This document shows, in pieces, positions 39,389 to 50,100 of a DNA stretch of 64,000 bases. Origin of the DNA: Conus ventricosus (Eukaryota; Mollusca; Gastropoda; Neogastropoda; Conidae); contig CM031616.1 of NCBI GenBank assembly GCA_018398815.1, positions 68,471,477-68,535,476 on the forward strand. The letters run 5' to 3'. Both the position numbers and the translations under genes were made by a program. The first letter of the stretch is position 1. Each line of letters opens with the position of its first letter. The notes beneath the pieces are model-generated. The model did not search any database. It saw only the letters and a list, made by a program, of their open reading frames with translations, and was not told where the DNA came from.

Positions 39389-42300
39389 CACCTTTCACAC
39401 ATCTCTTTAAATGACATCGTCTAGAAACGCACCAGAAACTTTGTTAAAAATCTTTCTTCCGTAAAATCTTAAATCAGATGAAAAATGTTAATCTGTCTCA
39501 AAAACTCAAGGATCACGTCAGGCGGGACATCCCTGAACAGGATCTTCATGGACTCCGCTGTAAAATGTTTGTGTCTCACATCGTGCAAGTCCCAACACTC
39601 TAAAAGAACATGTTTCATTGTGAGTGGCGCATGACATGGAATGCACCACGGAGCTTCTTCACTCTTTAAAAGGTACGAATGGGTAAAATACGAATGGCCG
39701 GTGTGCAGCCGGCACAGAACCGTTTCCTCTTTACGACCACCCGACGTAGATGGGAGGGAAGTCCTTAAGGTTTGGACGGATCTGAAAGAGTTTGTTACTC
39801 GTCTGTGTGTTCCAATCCTCCTGCCAGAGGTCTCTCACATAATCGTTAATTTTGGGTTTCACATCTGAGCAGGGGATATAAATGTTGGACAGTTTCTCTC
39901 TTGTGGCGTTCTTGGCTAAACGATCAACCATTTCGTTCCCGCCGATGCCAACATGACCAGGAACCCAAGCAAGAGTAATGTTGTAACCGTCCGCTTTCAA
40001 CTTGCTAAAAAGTTCAAAGAAATGTAAAAGTTCTGGATGCTGAAGGTTGCGGCCAGCTATGATGGCCTCCAAAGCTGACAGCGAATCCGACAGAACCAGA
40101 AAGTCCCTCTTCGTAGATTGTGAAATTATCTTCAATGCCAGAACAAGAGCAGTAAGTTCAGCAGAATAGACAGAAGCATCTGAATGTACATGTTCCAACA
40201 GTATCTGAGAAGGAGCCCCAGGGCAGTAGGCTGCGCAGGCCACTCCATCTTCAGACTTGGAACCGTCAGTGAAAACTTTTTGACAGGATGGGAATTTCGA
40301 ACAGAGGTCGGCATACAATGCCTTGTACGCCAGAGAGCTGGTAGACTCTTTGCGAAAAGCTGCAAGATCGAAACGAATCTCTGGTGTGAAAAAGGTCCAC
40401 GGAGGCTGATCCGGAAACTTGGAAAAATCCGACGCAACTCCTAGGTCTAGACCTGCATTCCGCACGTGAGGCTGCATACGAAGACCAAACGGTGGAATAC
40501 ATTTCGGGTTATTTTCAAACATACTTTGAAACGGAGGTCAAAGACACAGTCATAGGCAGGGTTTTCTGGTTCCGAGAACAGTCGGATAGAATAATTCAAA
40601 CACAATTTCAGTCTGCGGTTGGACAGTGAAGGTTCACCTGCCTCTGCGTACAGGCTGTACACAGGGGTGGTGCGGAACGCTCCAAGACAGAGACGAAGCC
40701 CTTGATGGTGGATAGGGTCCAAGAGTTTGAGGTAAGACGATCTTGCGGAGCCGTACACAGCACAACCGTAGTCCAGTTTGGAACGGACCAAGGCTCTGTA
40801 GAGGTGCAGCAAAGTTTTCTTATCAGCGTCCCAGTCGGTGTGCGCTACGACCCGCAGAATATTCAGTGCTTTCTGGCAAGCAGTTTTGAGGTTTTTGATG
40901 TGGCTGAGATAGTTAAGTTTCTGGTCAAAAATAACTCCCAGAAATTTGGCCTCTTTAACAGCTGGAATGGGAGATTTCCCTACTTGAAGTTCAGGATCTG
41001 GAAAAAACTGACGGAAATTATGGAAGTGAATACACTGCGTCTTTGTTGGAGAAAAGGTGAAACCGTTTTCATCCGCCCACCGATGGATTTTATCCACGCA
41101 AAGCTGGAGCCTGCGCTGGACACTCGGGTACAGGCTTCCAGTTGCGTAGACAGCGAAATCATCCACAAACAATGAGCAGTCTGAACCCTGCTGAACTGAT
41201 TTCACAATGTTGTTGATCTTGATGCTAAAGAGGGCAGGAGACAGTATGCTCCCCTGTGGAACACCCAACTCCTGCTCGTGGACATCAGAGAGAGTGGTGC
41301 CAACCCGGACCTGAAACTGTCGTTCTGCCAAAAAATTTTGAATGAAAAGCGGATGACCTCAAAAACCCAGATCATGGAGATCATGAAGTATCCCCGACTT
41401 CCAGGTGGTATCGTAGGCCTTCTCCAAGTCAAAGAAAATTGCCACTGCATGCTGTCTCTTCAAAAAGGCGTTCCGAAGTGTAGATTCCAGACGAATCAAA
41501 TGGTCAACTGCAGACATGCCTACCCCAAAATCTTACTATCAGGAACAGATGTTATAAAAATCAGGAACAAATTGAAAATTTCAAAAATTTTCAGGAACAC
41601 TCAACCTTCCTTTTGTGGACACAACCGCGCGTGTGTAGGTTCACACACACACACACACATTCACACACACAAACACCATAACAATTCTGCAAAACCCCTC
41701 TCTTTCAGGCAGAAAAAACAACTTACCTTTATTTACACTATGTACATTGCATGTCATGCATGGTTTTCACTGTGCAGACTTCAGAGACCTGTAGTAGGCA
41801 TCTTCAGGTCTGCATAGTCCGAGGTCTTCTATGTTTTCGCCGCTATTTCTTTTATAATGGCTGTCCCCTTACTCCTGCCACACTGAAACTTCTTTGCCAC
41901 ATCAGAGTCTTTAAACATCAGTTTGAACGCTTTTGTAAAAGTATCCAAAACGGTGAAAGGCAGATTCAGTTCAGCAACAAGGTCGACGAGCATTACTTCG
42001 GCGCGAATCACTTCATCTGTTGATTCTGCTTTGCTGGTCGACGAACATGGTGAAAAATCCAGAAATCTTGCGAGTGTGACCACAAGATATCTCAAAGTCC
42101 TTGTGTATTTTGGATTCGACATGTCGACGACAGTCATCTTGGCCGCCATGTGCGATGGAGAACTCGCACTGGCAAACCGTGCACCAGCATAAGTTTTTCC
42201 CTTTCCGTCCTTCTTGTAAACATGACCACTCTCACTGTATTGTTTACGAAAGGTTTGCCGACGGCGATCTTGTTTTTTTCGCGGCTGCCGCTGGGGTCCA

Positions 42301-45300
42301 TTTGAGGTTCATCATCATCTGTCTCGCACACTCGCTTCGCAGTCTTCATGCTAGCCATGTTTGATAGTCGAGCGCACTTTGTCTGAATCTCGGCTCCGTT
42401 CGGTATGTTTCGTCGACGGATATGGCAGTGTGAGCATGCGCACTGCGCTTCAATTCAAGCGTCCTAACCGTCATCCGGTTTGTCCCTCTGTGAAAAATTG
42501 TCCACTCGTTTGATTTCGTTTTTTTTTTTTTTTTTTTTTTCTTTCCGGAACACGCGATCCCTGACCGTAACGTCCGGAACAAACCTCGATTTTTATGTTT
42601 TTTCGTCAACAAATACGGCTATTCCGGTACGGTAGGCATGTCTGCAACTGTAGTCCGATGTTTGCGAAAAGCACACTGTTCTTTCGCCAAAAGGCCATCG
42701 GTTTCGAGTTTCCACATGAGTCTAGCATTGACCATTTTCTCCATCAATTTACAGACACAGCTGGTCAAAGCTATGGGACGGTAGTTTGATGGGTTAGAAA
42801 GATCTTTTCCAGGTTTGGGATTGGAATAATGAGGGCTTTTTCGCCAAGAAGTGGAAAGGAAACCAGTAGTCCACACATGGTTGTATACCTGTAGCAGGAT
42901 GTTCAGACCTATTTGCGGAAGATGTTTCAACAGTTGATAATGGATTTCATCTATACCTGGAGAGGAATCGCTGCAAGAAAGTAAGGCAGATTTCAGTTCG
43001 TTTTAACGTGAAAGGAAGATTGTAGTCTTCCATGTTGTCTGACGAAAAGTTGCAGGGTGATTTTTCTTTAAGGGCTTTGTTTTTGACAAAACTGGCCGAT
43101 TTGTTAGAAGAGAGGAATTCTTTTCAATGGTTGAAGCAAGCAGATTAGCAACTGCTTTCTTCTCTGTTATTAAAGAATCCGAAAACTTGAGATGGTTCAC
43201 AGTGGGACAGGTGTTCTTCCCTTTGATTTTCTTAATGATGTTCCACACTTTTTTCTTGGAAGTTTTCGATGTCAGCCTGGAGCAGAAGCTTCTCCAGACT
43301 GACGTTTACTGATTTTAAAAGTGTGTCTCGATTTGGCACGGAGTTTCTGATGGGCTCGAGCGTTGGACCCGAAGGTCGTTGGTATACCCGATGCTGAGCC
43401 CGTTTTCGAACTTTGAAATTTGTTGGCAGTCTGAATCGAACCAGGGTGTTTTTGGCATTTGGAGTTTGTTGGAAGACACTGGAATACAGGCTTTAGCACT
43501 TTTGATCACAGTGTTAGTCTGAGATTCTGCTGGGTCCGGACTCTGAAGAAAATCAGTGTCCTGGAATTCCTTAGAAATAGTGGCTGCAAATAGTTCCCAG
43601 TTTGCTTTCTTATAATTTAGATGTTGAGAGACAGAGATGTGTTTCAGTTATTACGGGTTGTAAAAAGACAGGGAAATGGTCACTTCCGTGCAGATCGTCA
43701 TGGACAGACCACTCATAGTCCAGGACCAGCGAGGGGTCACAAATCGACAAATCTAAACACGAAAGTGAACCTGTGGAAGAGTGGAGGTAAGTTGCAGATC
43801 CGTCGTTCAGACAACACAAATCCAAATCCGAAAGGACATCCTCAATAAGCAGACCTCTGGATGACAAACTGACACTACCCCAAAGAGGATTGTGACCGTT
43901 AAAGTCACCCAACAGCAAAAAAGGTCGAGGAAGTTCTCCTATCAGACTGACAAGGTCCTCACGACAAACCGGGACAGAAGGAGGTAAGATAAAGAGAACA
44001 GATTGTCACAGTCTTGTGGAGAGTGACTCTCGCAGCTACAGCCTGAAGGGAGGTAGACAGAGCGACAGGACTATACAGCAGAGTTTTGTGTATGAGAAGG
44101 GCAACACCGCCCGACAGTCCCAACGTGGATGGTTGTGCAGGTTTTGAAAGAATATTAAAGCCAGAAAGAGTGAAGGTCTTCTGGCTTTGAATTTGAGTTT
44201 CCTGAAGAGCCACGACGGAAGGTTTTATAGATTGACACAGAAGCTGCAGCTCCTCGAAGTTGGAATTTAGTCCACGGATATTCCAATGGAATACTGTACT
44301 ATCCATGGTGCAGAGGGCGAAAAGGAGAGAGATCAGGTCATCTCCTCATCAACGTCTGCTTCTAAAGGTGTAAATTTATTTGAGAGTTGTACCGACTGTT
44401 TGCATCTTCAGACCTGCTGGCAGACTTGCCAACAGGTGAAGAAGGTCTGGATTTGGGAGACGGTGGAGGTTTCTTCCTCATCTCCACCATCTCCACACTG
44501 GATTGAACTCCCTTGCCCGCACGGGCACTTGACAGAGGAGTTCGAGGTGGGAGTGTTGGTTTTTTAATCTGCCCAGCAGCAGATGTTGTAGACTGCTGGG
44601 CAGTCTGAGGGGTGGTGATTTTTTGCCTCCACCAGGGGCATTCACTTTGGGTTGAGAGGTGGTGGACCTGCTTCCACCAGTTTACAATTCTTCCTTGCAA
44701 TGTCTTAGAAAACATGAATTTATCAGTCTGGCAGCAGACTGACCGAGTGGGAACTGTGGGAACTGTCTTTACGGCCGAAGCATATGAAGAAGCTGTTGGC
44801 GTCTGACTGCCAACCACCTGTTTCCGGGCTTCAAAAAACGAGATCTTCTTTTCTGTTTTGATGCGTTGTATAGTGGATTCCTGAATCCAAAGAGGACAGT
44901 TTCTTGAAGAAGAGGGATGGTCGCCACCGCAGTTAGCACAATGTGCCGGGTCTTTACACGGCCCATCATGGTTGCCTTGCAGCAAACACCGCACACCTCC
45001 TGCCCTGAACAGCGGTCTCTGACATGGCCAAACCTCTGGCACCTGAAGCACCTCAACGGGGACGGAACATACAGCTGAACTCGAACGTTCACGTAACCAA
45101 CTTTGATGACCGGAGGCAGCATAGGGTTGCAGAATGTCAGAAAGAGGGTGTTGGTGGCCACTCTTTCCGCACCTTTTTTTACCGTCACCCTGCGCACCTC
45201 CGTCACACCCTGGGATGCCAGTTCCGTCTTGATCTCTGCCTCTGAAACACCTGTTTAAATCTCGGCATCGAATCACTCCTTTCGACAAATTCAACTGTTT

Positions 45301-47142
45301 ATGGGGAGTCACCCTTATCTCCCTGTCCACAAGCTTTGTTGCCCTCAGCAGCTGTTCGGATTGTTTTTTGGATCTACATTGAATCAGAAATGAGCCATTC
45401 CGCAATCTTTTGATGGACTGAGGGTCACCTGCTAAACCTTGGAAGCCCTCTGGATAGCAAAAGGACTCAGAGCTGAAATGGGTCTTTCCTGCTCCGTCCC
45501 TTCCATCACAAGCCAGGAAGCCCAGAAACCGTCCTCTGTCTTACCTCTGTATCTGAATCACTATCTGAATAAAGATCCCCTGAAATAGGGGATGCTGCCT
45601 TCCTCTTCTTTTTGGGGGGATGTTTTTAGAAAAAGCCATATTTATTTTATTATGTTTCATCTCTCCCTTACCCACCCACCTTGGAGTCCAACTAAGGGGC
45701 CAGGGCCAAGAAACCAATGTCTTGACCCCTTCCAGGCTTCAGGAGAGACATACGACAACAGAAACCACCAACCCTATCCCCCCCTGATCATGCTCAACTC
45801 CCGGGAACAGAGAGCTGAGCACTGCAGGGGTTCACTTGGCCAGCAGGGGAACTGCCTGTCTTGACCCAGCCCCAAGAAGGGGAGCCGATTAGTACACCTG
45901 GTCCAAAGTGTACTCCCTGTCTAGGAGAGGTCCGAGCCAAAGTGATGTGTTAGAGCACCGGCCTCCTCAAGCACTGCACTCTCAATCACCAGATCTCATC
46001 CCCCTCTGACACAGGTCGCACCGCACGGCCAACGCGGCGGATCTTAAGACCACAGAAAGAAAAGGAGTGTGGAAAAGAAGACTTGAAGGGGAGACGAAGA
46101 TAGAAAAGGGCCAAATAAGAAAGGCAGAAAACAAGAAAAGGAGAAAGGCGGGTTACTCTTAGTCAGGATCCTCACCCTTAGCCTATCTGACATGGGAAGC
46201 CCTACCAGGGGCATCAACTCCTTACCACGTTACGCTTAGGCCAGGCAGCATCTCGACTTCACAGGCCTAGAAGCAGTTTAAAAAAAACCAGCCTATCTCC
46301 AAGTATTGATGCCCCCGCCAGCAAAGCCTAAGGGATCACTGGATCGTGCAAGCCCTCCGACCACGACAAGGTCGCAACCCCCGGAGGGTGTTAATTAAGG
46401 GTCAGCAACAACATCCTTCACATCGTTTCCATTGACACAGAAACGCTTTAAGTGCTGCTGCTGCCACACTTTACCAGATGATAAACACAAGCTACAACCT
46501 TCACGCCTCATCTTTCCTTGGTAGAATGTCAAACAACCCATGATTGTTTAACCCTCTGCCTACCGCATGACTTTGTGCTATATGACTATGAGAATACCAT
46601 GCCAAGAGAGGTAACTCCGCAACACATACACACTTGCCATAAAGAAACCTCAATAGAAAATTTGTTTTTAACTTATCTATTCTGTAAAAATAATGAAAAA
46701 AATTCAAAGACATCACTCCATCCAAAACAGCCATTTCCCCCCACATATAGTGAACTGGTACACGAGGAAAAAAAAAAAAACGAACAGACTAACTGTACTT
46801 TGGTATTCTCAGTGCTAAAACAATTTTCCCTAAATTCACTGTACCCCAGAACATCATGGATTAGGAGCACAGAGTGATTTTCCAAGTCTAAACAAAGTAC
46901 TGAAACCTTCAGGAACAAAATAAAGTCATTCTGTATGGTATGCACACTAAATAATCAACTTTATTGTGAAGCAAAAAACAACCCAAACTTCAACAATTTT
47001 GTTAAACTGAAGGCATCACATACAAGAAGATTTGTCTTCTAACTACTGAGGGGAAAAAAATAACAAGACAGATTACTGAATACTGGGCTTTAGATTGTGA
47101 TGGAATTCAACAAAAATGTGCTTTTGCACAAGTGCACTGAGC

Positions 47143-47183
<41 letters not shown>

Positions 47184-50100
47184 CACACACACTGTGGTGA
47201 TGATGTACCTCTTGTCCGGCTCCTCTTTGCTTTTGATAAACAGGCAGTTTTTTATTTCAGGCCAGAGTTTATGTTCATCCCTTTCTGCTTGCTTTGTGCA
47301 GCAAATAAATTTGTTCTCGTTAAAAGTCTACCAAAATTCTTCTGAAATCAAAAAGCTAAAGGTGATGCTCCTACAGGCAAATCGTGGGGCACACCCACTG
47401 ACTGACCCGGTTTCCTGGCTATCAAAACAAGGGAAACTTTTGGGGGGCTTCACTTCTTGTAGCCAACCACTCCAGTCAAGAATTAAAGTATCTCTAGCAA
47501 GTTTTGTTTTTCGAATTTTCTTTTTGGGGGTCTGGGCCCAGCAGCAATGGGCTATTCGACATCGTCATTATCATCGCCTGAATCATTATTGATTCCGGCC
47601 TCAAAATCAGTCAGCAGTCGATCTTTATTCATAACTAGGTCAAGATTGACGTCCGAATCGTCTTGCTTCAAATCTTCTTTAAGAGTGTAGCCCGCAAATA
47701 CGCTCTCTTCATCAATATCACTTCAGAAAATGAATTCTGCAAGTTGCATAGTTACTTGATCCGCCATTTTCCCAGAAAATCTTCGCGAAAAAAGCCGAAC
47801 TTTGAAAATTCACAGCAGCGAAACTACTCCACCAAAACTCATGCAACAAAAACCAAAATGGCGTCCAGAAACGGAAGTACCGGAAGACTCTTCTGTCGCA
47901 ATTGCATTCTGGGATATGCGATGGTGAAAGCGAAAGTCGTTGACCGAGTATTCAGCGTCGATCTCGGTCGATCCGGTATTCAGAAGGAGGAAATCTCGCG
48001 GTCGATCTGGGTCGATCCGGGTAGGCATTGGGTTAACAAGGACGAGACTGGACAAGAATTCTGGAAGGAAAATGGAGCAAGACACACTTGTCTTTATGTG
48101 TGAGGCATCCCATACAGCAGAAGCAAAAACCCTTGATATTCTTTGGAATCCTGGCAGACTTCCTCCTGATTCCCCCCACCCACCCACCAATCCCACGCAT
48201 CAATTGTTGTCCACTTTGTGGCCCAACCACATCCATGACCACTCATTCACACAGCATTTGTCAACCCTTTCCACTTTCGTAGTGTCTTGTCGATGTACAA
48301 GAGCTCACATGAGATTATTTTCCCATTCATCTGGGTGGACAAAATGGTGACTGCCAGCTTGTGCGGCAAGTTTACGCGGATTCATGACACTAATGTTGTT
48401 TACTAGCAATCCAAAAATGCCACCATTGCTCTGCAGATTCTACTGTCCTGTTTGTCGTTTTCCCTAATTTCATTTTTTTCCCCCCACATTGCTAAAATTT
48501 TTCTTCCACTCTACAGATTTTTCTTTTTCTATTTTCTTCCAATTTCATTGAAATCTGCAAATTCACACAGAAGTGAGAGCCTTTAGGTCACTGCCATGCG
48601 AATGATTGCTGAGACCGGGTATTCTGCTTCTTTGCAAGAGGTCAAATCCAGATGGAAAGCAGTCTTGTAGATGAACAAGTAAAACTAAAAGGAAATTCCT
48701 TCATGAAATTTTAAAATGTGCACTCCTGAAATGGTCAAACTCAACGATAACAAAAAGGCTCCTGAAAACTGTGTGATGGTCACAAGAAGAAAGCCCAAAA
48801 AAAAAACCTTTTGTGATCCTGAGCCTTCTAACTAATCTAAGGGTCAATGTCTCTATCAACAACTCAAAACATTATTATTCAATTAATACATTCATCATTA
48901 TTGCAAAGCTTTTCACAAGTACTGCAAAAATTTAACATAAGCGCCTAGGTCTTTAAGCGACACATTACTTGTGTAGAAATCAGAGGTGGGAATGAGAAAA
49001 AGTGAAAATGGAGGAAAATTTTTGCGGGGGTCTGGGGGCCGCTGAAGGCCCCCAGTGGGGTCCAGGGGCAACGCCCCTGGTGGGGGTCTGGGGGCGAAGC
49101 CCCTGAAGCTGAAGGATTTTTGTCATTTAACATTGAAAAAATCATAATCTGTGACACCAAATGATCAAGATCAAAAGTGTGCATGTGTGAGCGTTTGAAT
49201 CATGTGTGTCACTCTGTGCAACTGTGTGTGTGCATGTGTGTGTGTCAAAATCATGAAACAAAATATCTATAAAGTATTGACATACCTCTCCCAATAGTCC
49301 CAGGACTCCATGAAGATCACAGTCGAAGTTGCACATCACGGCTGACAGAAGCTATAACGATCTTTGTGTTCACAACTTCATCCAGCCATTTCCAATTCCA
49401 CTTATTTTTCACTGAGGAATCAATGGAACTTGCCAACACTTTTCATTTTCATTTAACGTGCGAAACATTTTCGCCTGTCACCAGTTATGAAAAAAGATGG
49501 CGGCGAATAAGGTCTGCGGATTATTTCCCTTTGGTTGATAGATTCGGTTAACCGCGTCCGTCGTACGTTGTTCTTGTACTTGTCTCGGGAGGGCTCATGT
49601 TAAACGGAAATGACCGAACGAATCAGTAGGTAGGTTGCTCGACGAGTCATTCGCCGACGTAGTTTCACCCCCTCGCCCTCGCATTACGGCCATGCGAGCG
49701 TAGGATTTCGCCTAAGGCGGAAGAGCTCTGATAAATGTTACCCCCCCCCCCCCCCCCCCCCCCCAATTTCTCAACGGATTTCATTTGCATCGATCTCAAA
49801 AATGACCTCTGAGGCCTCCAAAAAGGCGGAATTCCGCCGAAAGGCGGAAGATTCCCACGTCTGAGAAATGGAAAAAAAAAATGGAGATGAGAATAAACTA
49901 TAAACTAAATAAATATTCTGTCAGACTGAGTTGACAACTGAAACTGAATAATATATTCTGTCAGACTGAGTGTGACAACTGTTTGGTAACAAAAATTTCA
50001 AACTACCCAGAGACTCAGCAGTCAAACCTACAGTGCCCCAGTTTTGATGCAACTCATCGTAAGATGTGCTTGCTTTACCGCACAATAACTATTACCAACA

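Larger units (their letters stand above)
40447..43250 (-). pseudogene. LINE ORF2 reverse transcriptase, split by an hAT-like insertion
   Basis: Upstream part (43250-42645): SNYRPIALTSCVCKLMEKM and the FRKHRTT motif. After the insertion (41504 down): DHLIRLES, FFDLEKAYDT with the first catalytic aspartate, GVPQGSILSPALFSI, and the FVDDFAVYA active site. The thumb and connection region follows to 40447, with LDYGCAVYGSA. At least two additional frame changes are present, near 41,330 and 43,010. Confidence 0.9.
39261..46388 (-). mobile_element. full-length I-like LINE (intron 1), interrupted by an hAT-like element
   Basis: 7,128 bp between 12-bp TSDs, or about 5,990 bp without the 1,134-bp hAT-like insertion and its 6-bp duplication. 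Order on the minus strand: GC-rich 5' UTR (46388 to about 45,480), ORF1 with zinc knuckles, ORF2 with apurinic-type endonuclease, RT, RNase H and a cysteine-rich C-terminus, then 3' UTR with a T-rich run and (ATCTT)n tail. An RNase H after the RT places it near the I/Nimb group of LINEs; I cannot name the clade without alignment. It is same-strand with the host gene. Several frameshifts disable it. Confidence 0.95.

Noticed and set aside
47097..47592. Pro-rich ORFs starting at a poly(dC) run
   Set aside because: The proline stretch is the C37 homopolymer; the rest lacks support and lies antisense inside a piggyBac-like element.
48945..49184. Minus-strand ORF with Pro/Asp/Gly repeats
   Set aside because: Translation of the GC-rich hairpin block of a non-autonomous element.
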